Assembly: GCA_017547265.1 (NCBI GenBank)
Contig: JAFYQC010000081.1
Span: forward strand, 1 to 29,117
Direction: 5' to 3'
Length of the DNA: 29,117 bases
From: Kiritimatiellia bacterium
Lineage (GTDB): Bacteria; Verrucomicrobiota; Kiritimatiellia; RFP12; UBA1067
Shown here: positions 1 to 7,891 of the stretch, piece by piece
How positions within the stretch are numbered: the stretch's first letter is position 1
How the letters are laid out: each line of letters opens with the position of its first letter
Notes under the pieces: model-generated
Databases searched by the model: none
Told to the model about the DNA's origin: nothing
The model's input: the letters and a program-made list of their open reading frames with translations, nothing else
Program-made: the position numbers and the translations under genes

Positions 1-389
1 CGATCGTCGTCTTCCTCGACTGCGTGGAGAGGTTGTCGCCGATGAGGCCAGCAAGCTAGTGCCCTGCCCGCGTGAGAAGATTCGCCTGCTCCGGCGAACC
101 CGCCTTCTCGGTCTGAATCGCCTCCATGTCGCGAACCATCGAACGTACCTGGGCGTAGGTGTTCACGATGGCAAGTGTTGCGCGCGTAGCCCCTTCGCCC
201 TTCAGGATCGTCGCAAGCATGTAAAGACCTCGTTCCGTCAAAGCATACGGGGCACGGCGCATTCCCATCTTGATAGCAACAATCTCCCTAGGCGACAAAT
301 TGGAGGTCAAAATTTTTGACTTCCAATTTGTCCCTTGTGAGCATGCGGGATTGAACGGCGGCGATGTCGATCGCCACGAGTTCGGCGAT
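1..389 (-). pseudogene. Decayed ORF6N-domain (phage antirepressor-like) gene, runs off the left edge
   Basis: The longest open part (56-310) reads like the middle of an ORF6N-domain protein: a 'RRAPYALTERGLYMLATILKG' type segment, where the family has PYAFTE.G..ML, then 'ATRATLAIVNTYAQVR'. Reading through an in-frame TAG at 56-58 continues as 'LAGLIGDNLSTQSRKTTI' to base 2, which resembles the usual ORF6N C-terminus (GDNL.T...ETTIELN). Upstream, another frame (about 340-389) gives 'IAELVAIDIAAVQSRMLTRDK', like an ORF6N N-terminus. About 60 residues expected between the two parts are missing, and no clear ATG is left. The gene therefore carries an internal deletion or frameshift plus a premature stop. 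ORF6N proteins are phage or mobile-element DNA-binding proteins; this copy is most likely a non-functional remnant. Family call from remembered consensus, not a search. Confidence 0.6.
294..332. repeat. 39-nt near-perfect palindrome inside the ORF6N remnant
   Basis: Left arm 294-312 (GACAAATTGGAGGTCAAAA) pairs with right arm 314-332 (TTTTGACTTCCAATTTGTC) around a single central T at 313. The 19-nt arms match except for one base. It lies where the two reading-frame pieces of the ORF6N remnant meet. Confidence 0.8.
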
Positions 390-739
390 GCCTCGCCGGA
401 TGCCGACGACGCTTAGGCCGCGCTTTCGCGCTCAAGCCCGCGGAGGAAGCCTCCTCCATCACGTTCCCAATCGGCGGCCGCGGTTCCCGACGTCAACGCC
501 CCCTCCCGGACCGTCCGCCCACCCTTCAGGCTTTTCGATCCGTTCTCAGCAGGGCTCGATCAGTTTCAACCCAGCGGCCTTCAAGGCTCCCGTTCGTACC
601 TCCGTCGCCACGGAGTTCAATTCCAGAGAGCAAGCATATAGTACCATAAACCCGCGTTCGCCGTCTATCGGAAAATTTGTGCCCGCGGCAAATCCGCCGC
701 GCGCAGATGAAGTCTTCGTCAATTCCAGGGCCCTGCGTC
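390..739. other. Spacer without a supportable gene
   Basis: Open frames exist on both strands, but none has family resemblance or a convincing ribosome binding site. The stretch holds the hairpin at 684-701. It also has a weak minus-strand -10-like element (TGG followed by TACTAT at 638-646) that could once have served the ORF6N gene. Nothing else was seen. Confidence 0.5.
684..701 (-). terminator. 3' hairpin after the secreted-protein gene (copy 1)
   Basis: The 18-nt sequence CGCGGCAAATCCGCCGCG forms a 6-bp G+C stem with a 6-nt loop. It starts about 38 nt past the stop codon of the gene at 740-1372. On the minus strand it is followed by a short A/T-rich stretch rather than a clean U-tract. 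An identical copy follows the next gene (1418-1435), so a shared 3'-end or REP-like role is plausible. Confidence 0.4.
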
Positions 740-1372
740 CTACTTGGCGACGGGCTTTGTTTCGGCGGCGATTTTCTTCAGGTCGCCTGCTGTGAGTTCG
801 ATCTGCCTGAATTTTGGTTTGATGTAGTATATCGTCACGGCAGGGAACTTCTTTCCGAAATCGGCGTTGCCGCATCTCATGATGCCCTTCTTGTCAAAGG
901 AAAACACCTGGTAGACCCAATGATTGTGCTCGCTCTTTTCAAAATGCTCAAAGAATTTCGAATGCCGGAAATAGATCTTGCCAGCGACTTTGACAAAGTC
1001 GGATTTAGAGACGCCGTAGCCTTCAATGACGGTCGTCTTGCGGCCTTTTGCGCCGTCGGAGACTATGAAATGCACATCATAACCTGACGCACCCAACCCG
1101 TTCCCCATCCAGGGAATGATGAACACTTGGTCTTTGCTTCCGTCATCGTTAAAGTCAATGGCATACCCCTCGCTATACTCCCACTTGAACTCACCATTCT
1201 CTATGGCCGTGCAAACGTAATTGCTCACGGTTGTTTTGGACAGCACGTTGACATTCGCCGCATCTGCCTTGAATTCCGGAGCCCATTGATCCATCCATGC
1301 ATTCGCCTCATAGGACAGCATCAGAGCAAACACACCGGCGGCAAATTTAAGTGCGCGAGATTTAGTTTTCAT
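740..1372 (-). CDS. Secreted hypothetical protein with a DxNDDG calcium-loop-like motif
   Basis: The start is set at ATG 1372, where the protein begins with a clear Sec signal peptide (MKTKSRALKFAAGVFALML, probable cleavage after 'YEANA', residues 21-25). A longer frame runs to 1444 but would place charged residues before the signal and overlap the promoter and the neighbour's hairpin. The mature part (about 185 residues) contains 'DFNDDGSKDQ', like the Asp-rich calcium loops of FG-GAP/VCBS and EF-hand-like secreted proteins, and many aromatic residues. I recognise no enzyme family. The promoter box (1379-1387) lies so close to the ATG that the mRNA would be leaderless or nearly so. Codon composition is moderate in G+C. 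A periplasmic or exported role is likely; its function is unknown. Confidence 0.7.
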   Translation of the reverse strand: MKTKSRALKFAAGVFALMLSYEANAWMDQWAPEFKADAANVNVLSKTTVSNYVCTAIENGEFKWEYSEGYAIDFNDDGSKDQVFIIPWMGNGLGASGYDVHFIVSDGAKGRKTTVIEGYGVSKSDFVKVAGKIYFRHSKFFEHFEKSEHNHWVYQVFSFDKKGIMRCGNADFGKKFPAVTIYYIKPKFRQIELTAGDLKKIAAETKPVAK

Positions 1373-1378
1373 GCCGAC

Positions 1379-1387
1379 ATTATACCA
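1379..1387 (-). promoter_or_regulatory. Extended -10 promoter (TGGTATAAT) of the secreted-protein gene
   Basis: The minus strand reads TGGTATAAT, a perfect TATAAT with the TGn extension, ending 6 nt before the ATG at 1372. No clear -35 is seen, as expected for extended -10 promoters. The same nonamer precedes the cpYpsA gene at 1963-1971. Confidence 0.55.
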
Positions 1388-1416
1388 AATCCCCTTCTCC
1401 CGCACACCCGCAAAAC

Positions 1417-1436
1417 CGCGGCAAATCCGCCGCGGC
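1417..1436 (-). terminator. 3' hairpin after the cpYpsA gene (copy 2)
   Basis: On the minus strand CCGCGGC-GGATTT-GCCGCGG forms a 7-bp stem, beginning about 8 nt after the stop codon of the gene at 1444-1926 and followed by GTTTTG. The central 18 nt are identical to 684-701. It resembles an intrinsic terminator with a weak U-tract. Confidence 0.5.
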
Positions 1437-1443
1437 GCCGACA

Positions 1444-1926
1444 TTAACGCTCTTGCGCGGCTGAAAGCAGTTGGCAGAGGAACTCTATTGCCCGCTCCTG
1501 TATGCCAGGCGCACCAGATTCCCGAGGACCTGCGATGTTAAGGACAAAGAGCCTATCGATAGGTTGAAAAGACTGAAGCCAACGCATCGTCTCATCCATC
1601 GCGTTCGCCGCGCCAAGGCAAGCGACGTGGTGCGGCCTAAGAAGTCGCTCGGCGGTTCGCAGCGTCAGCATGGTTCCGCGCGACAGCGGCAAGCTTGGCG
1701 CGATTATGAGGGTCGCGTCGGAATCCCTCACATTTGCCTTCGTCCTCACTGCATAGTTGCTTGATGTATGCTCCTGCATTCCGGCATACTTAAGCGGAAC
1801 CACGCCATCCTCGGCAAGCCGCCCCTTCGGAACCCATCCGCCATAAGGCAGCCCAAGCGCAATCGCCGCCTCAAGCCCCGCACGATCCACGCCCGTCTGC
1901 CCCCCGCTAACTATCTTGAACTCCAT
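1444..1926 (-). CDS. cpYpsA-type SLOG protein ('putative molybdenum carrier' family)
   Basis: The protein starts MEFKIVSGGQTGVDRAGLEA and keeps the family pattern throughout: the GGQTGVDRA nucleotide-binding loop (residues 8-16), 'GGWVPKGRLAEDG', 'SSNYAVRTKANVRDSDATLII' region, and 'LNIAGPRES..PGI' near the C-terminus. This matches the circularly permuted YpsA branch of the SLOG superfamily (once called putative molybdenum carrier). SLOG domains are proposed to bind nucleotide-derived ligands, often in biological conflict settings, but no activity is established for this branch. ATG 1926 is chosen because AAGGAGG lies about 10 nt upstream and the homology starts there; a longer frame to 2052 crosses the promoter. 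It is a single gene with its own promoter, next to the restriction island. About 161 aa, usual for the family. Confidence 0.85.
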   Translation of the reverse strand: MEFKIVSGGQTGVDRAGLEAAIALGLPYGGWVPKGRLAEDGVVPLKYAGMQEHTSSNYAVRTKANVRDSDATLIIAPSLPLSRGTMLTLRTAERLLRPHHVACLGAANAMDETMRWLQSFQPIDRLFVLNIAGPRESGAPGIQERAIEFLCQLLSAAQER

Positions 1927-1962
1927 AACTATTGCAACCTCCTTCCGCTCCTCGGCGTCTGC

Positions 1963-1971
1963 ATTATACCA
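1963..1971 (-). promoter_or_regulatory. Extended -10 promoter (TGGTATAAT) of the cpYpsA gene
   Basis: The minus strand TGGTATAAT is the same nonamer as at 1379-1387. It lies about 37 nt before ATG 1926, leaving a short leader that carries the AAGGAGG ribosome binding site. No clear -35 is visible. Confidence 0.55.
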
Positions 1972-2037
1972 TTTCCCAACCTTCCCCGCCGCGGCATTCT
2001 TAACCACGGAACACACAGAATGCACGGAAGTCTGTTG

Positions 2038-2068
2038 AGCCGTGTAGAACATGTAGATCGTGTAGAAT
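2038..2068 (+). repeat. Left member of the inverted repeat pair bounding the defence operon
   Basis: The sequence starts AGCCGTGTAGAACATGTAGA and runs to the stop codon of the NYN gene (2068-2070). Its reverse complement recurs at 15847-15868 with one substitution and loss of one 9-nt internal unit (TCGTGTAGA). Just to the left (2001-2030) is a simple ACACAG/CACGGA-rich tract of a type common in intergenic DNA of PVC bacteria. Confidence 0.6.
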
Positions 2069-2679
2069 CAAGGTGAGTCACAAGGGTCTGCACCTAAGAA
2101 ATCGGCGTCTTCATCATCGTATTCACACTCATCCAGTTCAATGAAACTATGGAATGACTGTTTATACTCATCATTCGCCTTAGCCTCACCTATGCCAACC
2201 ACATGCACTCCAGCCTCTTTAAGCTCCGTCACAGCGACCCTGTAATCAGAATCGGATGAAACAATGAATACACATGTCCCAGTTGGCGTACAATTCCCAA
2301 TCAGCTTGCGAATATCACGTATGATCTTCTTGTCAACCTTGTTCTTAGCGGGACCTCCGCAAAGGCGAATCTCTTTCACATTATCCTTAGACTTCGCCAC
2401 CTCATGCCATCCCATCGTCGCATGATCCTTCTGCAAAGCATATACCTTTGCGCTCCACCTATCCACAAAATAAGAAATACATCGCTCTATCTCTTCCCAA
2501 AACTTGCTTGGGATATTCTCCGCATCAATAAATGCAAACACATTCTTGCCGTGATCACCTATTACTTCCCGCTCGAGTTCTTGCTCAATCATCGCCCATT
2601 CTTCATACGTAGCACCTGACGAAAGCGCATCCTCAAGCGCCTGCCCTTCCAGCCCGAATGCAAAATCCCATTCGCTCAT
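2068..2679 (-). CDS. NYN-domain (PIN-like) putative RNase
   Basis: The 203-aa protein has NYN/LabA-type acidic motifs: IDAEN (D52, in 'VFAFIDAEN'), NKVDKKI (D116) and SSDSDY (D143, D145), in that order and at normal spacing. They form the metal-binding site of PIN-like nucleases, so RNA cleavage is the likely activity. An acidic N-terminal extension (residues 1-44) and an acidic tail (about 185-203) flank the domain. It is the last gene of the operon; its ATG directly follows the TAA of the 51-aa ORF, implying translational coupling. The stop codon falls in the left boundary repeat. In an operon full of DNA-modification and restriction genes, a role as an RNA-targeting effector is plausible but inferred. 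Confidence 0.85.
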   Translation of the reverse strand: MSEWDFAFGLEGQALEDALSSGATYEEWAMIEQELEREVIGDHGKNVFAFIDAENIPSKFWEEIERCISYFVDRWSAKVYALQKDHATMGWHEVAKSKDNVKEIRLCGGPAKNKVDKKIIRDIRKLIGNCTPTGTCVFIVSSDSDYRVAVTELKEAGVHVVGIGEAKANDEYKQSFHSFIELDECEYDDEDADFLGADPCDSP

Positions 2680-2835
2680 TTATGACCAACCCTTTCCCTT
2701 ATCCTTGCGTCCTTCTCGCAACCAGAACGCGCCACTGCCCTTCCCGGCGCCGCCCTTCATCGACGGCTTCATCGTGGCCTTCGCCCGCTGCTGCTTCTGC
2801 ATTGCCGCTAAACGTCTAGTCTTCACAAGTCCCAT
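2680..2835 (-). CDS. Small basic protein (51 aa) coupled to the NYN gene
   Basis: The frame from ATG 2835 encodes MGLVKTRRLAAMQKQQRAKA and continues, rich in Lys, Arg and Gly ('MKGGAGKGSGAFWLREGRKDKGKGWS' at the end, in two halves), to TAA at 2680-2682. AAGGGG lies 5 nt before the ATG, and the stop is immediately followed by the NYN ATG. The strong basic charge next to a very acidic NYN protein suggests nucleic-acid binding or a direct partner or antidote. No family was recognised. Support comes from the binding site, the coupling and its position in the operon. Confidence 0.55.
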   Translation of the reverse strand: MGLVKTRRLAAMQKQQRAKATMKPSMKGGAGKGSGAFWLREGRKDKGKGWS

Positions 2836-2897
2836 GCGTTCCCCTTAGAGATCAATTTCTGAATAGCCTACTGCAGTAATCAATACCAGCAAGCATG

Positions 2898-5027
2898 TCA
2901 GTCCGGAGGCGTTCTTTTAACCGAGAAAACATACTTCGCATCTTCCCCCTGCCCAGACGAACTATACCGCCAGACCTTGGCCATCAACGGCGAATGCATT
3001 GGGCAGACAAAGCGCACAAACTGAATCAACTTTGGCTCTCTGCCTCCAAGTTCATCCTTAGATATTTCCACCGTCTCCGAATTTATTATGCTGTTCCAAT
3101 CGTTACCATAAACCTTCTTGTCCAAAACATCAGCCTCACCAAAGCCCTCGCCAACCACCACTGTCGTGCCACGAGTTGATTTTGCAGATGCAAGATGCTC
3201 GGCGGGTTCGGACTTGCCAAGAATCTTATCCAAGAATACTCTCAGCGCCTTCTCGCCGTCCTTATCTGAATTCTCTTCGCCCTTGTGGCACGGCAAAAGC
3301 GGAATCGCGCCGATGTTCTCCCTCTCGATTATTGTCCCATAATCAAAAGACTTCCCGCAACGGCCCGGGTAAAGGACATACGCACCAATCACTTCCTGGG
3401 AAAGCTTCTCGCCTTTCTGGGCACGATAAAGAATTGCGTCGCGATATCTGTGCATGTCGTTGATGGCAACATGAGGCGAGGCATCCTCTTTGTGATCTGA
3501 CGCAGAAGGATATGGCATGACACGATACTTAGCGTCAAATAGATACGTGAATACTTTACCGTCACCCCCGCGAATCGTCATCACAACATCCGGGATCTGC
3601 TCAACGACATACGAGAAGTTGCCGTCGGGATCGTCGCCAGACTCTTTACCAGCCCCATACGACATCTGATATGTTAGCGTGATCGTGCGCCCATTGTCGG
3701 GATCCTTGAATGTATACTCGCACTTTTTGCCATTCTCAGACCGCTTCGGCTCGCCCGTTGCTTCGTCGTACGGGTCTTCAAAGATGTCTGATGGCTCGGC
3801 AACATCTCCAAGGCCACCATCGAAATCTTTGTATTTTGCCTGGAGGAAATCACGGATGACAAGGAAGCACCAAAACTCGTACAGTTTCCATATCGGCCGG
3901 TTGCCAACATTAAGTCCATCTCCCGTCAGATCAAGCGACCGCTGGAGCTTAAGCCAAGTGTCGTAGATTTCTGCATATCCTTGCTTGCGCTGCAAGGCAA
4001 GACTCTCCTGGCGAAGACCCATGAAACGACCCACCTGCCTGAAGAACGGGATGTGCGTAATCTTCTCAAGCGCCGTCGCCTCGTCCCTCATCTGCTTGAC
4101 GAACTCCTCAGACACCTTCCCCGCCCCCTCGGCGCTGCAACGTTCGGCAAATCGCATAAGCCTTTTTGATATCTCACGAAGCGTAAAAAGCACAAAGCGA
4201 TTCTCAACTGTATCCACTTCCGGCACAATGTCCTCGGAACGGAAATATGAAATATCCCTTCTGCCGCGATCCATCTCCTGATAGCGATTGGCCAACTGTG
4301 GGCTCCAATGCTTAATCCTATCAGGCCGCATAAACTGCTCATGCGAAACATACTTAAGATGCGGGCGATGAACTATATAGTCGCAAGCATCTCTGTAGGT
4401 CGACACAAATTCCCTGAAAATGTCATACCATACTGCATCAGAAGTCGTGCTGCCATCAGACAGCCCTGCCGCATTCCGTGTCTTGGACAAAAATGCATAG
4501 ATTATGCCGCTGCTTGCCGACTCGACCCTATCTACAATCGCCTTATAATCCTCTGCAACATCCAACTTCTCAGACACCACCCACCAGTCAATCTTCAGAA
4601 CATCGTCAATCTGCCCGATAGAGTAAGCGACTTCAAACGTGAACTTGCCAGGAGTATTGACGAAGTTGAGGGGGCCAGTCAATTGTCCATTGTCGAAATC
4701 AAATTCATCGGCTATGCTCGCCAACGTATGCACAACATGGACCTTGTGCACTTCCTTGTTGTCAAACTCACAATGCACTTGGTATGTGGTTTCATAGAAA
4801 ACTGGCAACGCCTCAACACTATCACAATCACCTTCAGGCGCCTTATCCTTTGGATCTATAAAGCTCCATTTGCCTTCTTTGTTTGCCGTGTATTTAACCT
4901 TGGCCTTGCTATCCCCCGCCCCACACTCTAGACGCTTGCAATAGCGCTCGAGCCGGCCAGTGTTATTGCCGGTGATGCGGACTTTCACCAAGCCCGGAAC
5001 CTCGAACGCAAATACAGGCGTCTTCAT
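2898..5027 (-). CDS. mcrC: McrC-like DUF2357 protein with PD-(D/E)XK nuclease domain
   Basis: The 709-aa protein follows the McrB-like AAA+ gene with a 9-nt gap. N-terminal and middle parts (about 1-400) fit DUF2357, including 'VENRFVLFTLREI' (275-287) and 'KLYEFWCFLVIRDFL' (381-395). The C-terminal part has a PD-(D/E)XK core: PD at 479-480, then a beta strand ending in FDAKY (D498, K500), and a following 'DMHRYRDAI' (524-532) as in McrC nucleases. It should be the endonuclease subunit activated by the AAA+ motor at its side. No Shine-Dalgarno is obvious at ATG 5027, so reinitiation after the upstream stop is likely. It is longer than E. coli McrC (about 350 aa), as is usual for the DUF2357 type. 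Confidence 0.85.
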   Translation of the reverse strand: MKTPVFAFEVPGLVKVRITGNNTGRLERYCKRLECGAGDSKAKVKYTANKEGKWSFIDPKDKAPEGDCDSVEALPVFYETTYQVHCEFDNKEVHKVHVVHTLASIADEFDFDNGQLTGPLNFVNTPGKFTFEVAYSIGQIDDVLKIDWWVVSEKLDVAEDYKAIVDRVESASSGIIYAFLSKTRNAAGLSDGSTTSDAVWYDIFREFVSTYRDACDYIVHRPHLKYVSHEQFMRPDRIKHWSPQLANRYQEMDRGRRDISYFRSEDIVPEVDTVENRFVLFTLREISKRLMRFAERCSAEGAGKVSEEFVKQMRDEATALEKITHIPFFRQVGRFMGLRQESLALQRKQGYAEIYDTWLKLQRSLDLTGDGLNVGNRPIWKLYEFWCFLVIRDFLQAKYKDFDGGLGDVAEPSDIFEDPYDEATGEPKRSENGKKCEYTFKDPDNGRTITLTYQMSYGAGKESGDDPDGNFSYVVEQIPDVVMTIRGGDGKVFTYLFDAKYRVMPYPSASDHKEDASPHVAINDMHRYRDAILYRAQKGEKLSQEVIGAYVLYPGRCGKSFDYGTIIERENIGAIPLLPCHKGEENSDKDGEKALRVFLDKILGKSEPAEHLASAKSTRGTTVVVGEGFGEADVLDKKVYGNDWNSIINSETVEISKDELGGREPKLIQFVRFVCPMHSPLMAKVWRYSSSGQGEDAKYVFSVKRTPPD

Positions 5028-5036
5028 ATTCTATGA

Positions 5037-7862
5037 TTACGGCCAGAACGTAAGGTATGAAGCCTTGCGGGAGAGAATGTCAATCATTTTCCCGTGTGAA
5101 AGCTGCGCCGCCTCTTTGAATATTCCAAGCAAGCTGTCCGGCGTAGGCGATTCCAACTTGTTTTTGATGTCCTCAGAACCGATGAAGATATTGGCGACAT
5201 ACCCCTTCTCGCCCGATATACGAGGCAACACCTTCATAAGCACAACATGATCCAATGAATCGACCTTCATTGTGCCATCGGGATCGAATTCCTTTATCGC
5301 CCTCTTGTAAAGCATGTATTCATTGGCAAAGCGGAAAGCAACAGCAAAAGGCGTCTTTTCAAGGCACCTCTGCACCGCCATAAGCGTCGAGTCTGCCTTG
5401 GCATCATCTTCGTCAAGCACCTTGATCCGAACCGGACGTTTAATCAGCTTCTCAATGATTCCCGCCTCAAGAAGGTTATCAAAATCCGGCTCAGTCACTT
5501 TGCCATAATCGGCAAAGCTCGCGTCCGTCATCTCAATAGTCATTGCGCGGTCAAGGACCTTACGAGAGAACTGGCAAGTTGTTTCATCCATGTTTACGGT
5601 GCCAACCACAAACAGGTTCTTCGGAATGGTAAACCCATGAGCCTTCACCCAATTGTACGCGGCAGTCCATTCGCAACCGAGGTCGTAGAGGTTGCTGTCC
5701 TGATCGGGGTCGAGGTCTATCACACGATCAGACGTGAACTCGCCCTTCCCATCCACATCGTCCTTGTCAACCGGCTTGAGGCTTTCCATCGCACTCAAGA
5801 ACTCAGCAAAATACTGTTCGACTGGCGCAAGGTTCATCTCGTCAAGGCAGAGGAAGAACGGCGTATTGGGATAAGCGTATGCGCGGAAAAGGAATTTTAC
5901 GAGCTTCGTACCGATGTATTCGTTATCCTTGATTGCGCTTCTATATCCAAGCAAATCGGCGGAATCATGCCAGTTTGGCTTAACCTGTATCATGCAGAAG
6001 TTAAGCGACCCCTCTTTATCTTGCAACTCTTTGACATTGCATGTCATGTAGGCGAGCTTGCGGACGATTCGACTCTTGCCCGTTCCGGAATGTCCGGCAA
6101 GAATCACGAATGGCTTTGCTCGCAGACTCGACATAAGTCTGAGCATCAGCAAATCTTCCTTGCTGTCAACATTTAGAGCCAGCTTCTTGCCTGCCGCACT
6201 AATAACATCGGCATGAGCTTCCTTCATCTGCTTCTTCATAACTTCCTCCTTGATCAAATCTTTATAGTCGTGAACGAACCACAGAAACTCGTTGACGGTA
6301 ATGTAGTCTGGCGGCTCATCATTGTTTGGATTGGGACGGCGCGACAACTTCATCTGCTCCATCTTGCGAAGAATTGTCGCGCACTTACCCATGAAGTCCT
6401 GATAGATAGACGGCGTCTTGGGCCAGACAAAATCACCCTTGAGCAAACCAAGCGTCACCATCGCATCATGGATAAGACTCTCATTGTAGTTACAACACGA
6501 CTTCGGCCAGAAGCGCGTCATTATCTCTGTCAGCATGCCTACGCCCATACCCGTCGGGCACTTCTTGTTTGGCGGGAAATAAGCGTCAAGGCTCTTGAGC
6601 TGAGTTTTCAAATCGACAACAAACTGCCGATATGCTGTCTTGCCCGTCTCGTCAAGCTGCCCATAATTCCGGCATCCGCCGTTCTGAAACGCCCAAATCT
6701 TCAGCAGAAAATCATTATAGAAATCATCTAGTGAGCCAGCCGCAATCTGCTCCGGCGTCATATCCGCCATTGCATAGACATCCTGGTAAGCGTCCTTTCG
6801 GGTCTTCTCCTGCCATTCTTCCTCATATCTCTTCTCCGCAAAAATCTTCAGCGCAATCGACAGCAAATCCGCTTCAAGCACAGGTGCGTCGTTTTTCTTC
6901 TGTTGCGCGTCTCGCCACTGCATGAAGCGCGTAAAGAGAGCCCATCCGGCCCTTATCGAATTGTGATTCTCCGAACTATGCGCCCAATCCCAGCACTTTT
7001 TAAATCGATCATCATCATATCCGGTTGAATCGTATGACTTGGCGAACAGTTTTCCGACACCCGCATAATATTCGTTAAGCTCGCTTACATTTTCAATGGC
7101 ATATACAGACTTGGGCGCAGGATCTCCATAAAGCACTTCACGCAATCCATGCCAAATACTTTTCGTAGGTTCTTGCAATCCGTCAGAAATCGACGGGACA
7201 TACACCCGCGCTGTATCTTTTGCGGTCTTCTGGGATTTGCCCGCCACACGCATCATCCACTCTTCAAACTCACCACCTAACGCATCCGAATCGCCATGCC
7301 CGTTAACTACCACAAATTCAGCAGGTCGACCTAAGGGACTATACGCCAACGCATATCGAGGAACAGGCTTACCAATCTCCTCAAACACTTCTCCAACTAT
7401 CTCCTTAATGCGTTCAATATGTATTGGGCAAATATCACAAATAGCCTGTAGTAGCGCTACAGCGTTCTTCCTGTCGACAGCCGTAATCGCCTGATTAGGT
7501 TCCCAGCGCGTAATTGGTCCAATCCCGATGGTGTCGAAAGTAGCTGGATATGTCACCAGATCTTTTCGCGCTATAGATTGCGAAAGATAAAGATCAACAT
7601 CAATCTTCACCCTGAAATTTCTGTCGCCAGCATATCCCTCATCAAACGGTGCTTTAGAAATATGCGCGAGAGCAACTAATCCCGGAGTCCACCCCTTCGG
7701 TTTATCACCACCAAATACAACGAAAACAAAATCACCGACCTCAATTTGATCTTTAAGAACATTCAAGCCCGATATGACGACATCGTTATCCCCAGCCTGA
7801 ATGTGGCTAACATTCTCTGGATCCTTAGTCTTAATCGTGAAAATATGTCCTTGCGAAAGCAT
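5037..7862 (-). CDS. mcrB: McrB-like AAA+ ATPase/GTPase with N-terminal EVE/PUA-like region
   Basis: The AAA+ domain lies in the C-terminal third. Walker A is GHSGTGKS (residues 590-597 from this start), Walker B is LCLDEMNLAP (D674, E675), the McrB-type loop is GTVNMDE (754-760), and SRKVLDRA carries arginine-finger candidates. The N-terminal ~140 residues ('VGDFVFVVFGGDKPKGW', 'FRVKIDVDLYL', 'RWEPNQAITAVD') look like an EVE/PUA-like module of the sort McrB proteins use to read modified bases; this is an inference. The middle is helical with no recognised domain. ATG 7862 is preferred because GGGAG lies 8 nt upstream; ATG 7877 has GAGG only 1 nt away. It probably drives the McrC-like nuclease encoded next. 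About 940 aa, large for McrB. Confidence 0.85.
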   Translation of the reverse strand: MLSQGHIFTIKTKDPENVSHIQAGDNDVVISGLNVLKDQIEVGDFVFVVFGGDKPKGWTPGLVALAHISKAPFDEGYAGDRNFRVKIDVDLYLSQSIARKDLVTYPATFDTIGIGPITRWEPNQAITAVDRKNAVALLQAICDICPIHIERIKEIVGEVFEEIGKPVPRYALAYSPLGRPAEFVVVNGHGDSDALGGEFEEWMMRVAGKSQKTAKDTARVYVPSISDGLQEPTKSIWHGLREVLYGDPAPKSVYAIENVSELNEYYAGVGKLFAKSYDSTGYDDDRFKKCWDWAHSSENHNSIRAGWALFTRFMQWRDAQQKKNDAPVLEADLLSIALKIFAEKRYEEEWQEKTRKDAYQDVYAMADMTPEQIAAGSLDDFYNDFLLKIWAFQNGGCRNYGQLDETGKTAYRQFVVDLKTQLKSLDAYFPPNKKCPTGMGVGMLTEIMTRFWPKSCCNYNESLIHDAMVTLGLLKGDFVWPKTPSIYQDFMGKCATILRKMEQMKLSRRPNPNNDEPPDYITVNEFLWFVHDYKDLIKEEVMKKQMKEAHADVISAAGKKLALNVDSKEDLLMLRLMSSLRAKPFVILAGHSGTGKSRIVRKLAYMTCNVKELQDKEGSLNFCMIQVKPNWHDSADLLGYRSAIKDNEYIGTKLVKFLFRAYAYPNTPFFLCLDEMNLAPVEQYFAEFLSAMESLKPVDKDDVDGKGEFTSDRVIDLDPDQDSNLYDLGCEWTAAYNWVKAHGFTIPKNLFVVGTVNMDETTCQFSRKVLDRAMTIEMTDASFADYGKVTEPDFDNLLEAGIIEKLIKRPVRIKVLDEDDAKADSTLMAVQRCLEKTPFAVAFRFANEYMLYKRAIKEFDPDGTMKVDSLDHVVLMKVLPRISGEKGYVANIFIGSEDIKNKLESPTPDSLLGIFKEAAQLSHGKMIDILSRKASYLTFWP

Positions 7863-7891
7863 CTCTATCACTCCCATGCCTCAAAATCTAA

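Noticed and set aside
364..875. Frames of 109-143 aa on both strands in the left spacer
   Set aside because: Compositionally unlike real proteins, mutually overlapping, and partly antisense to the secreted-protein gene.
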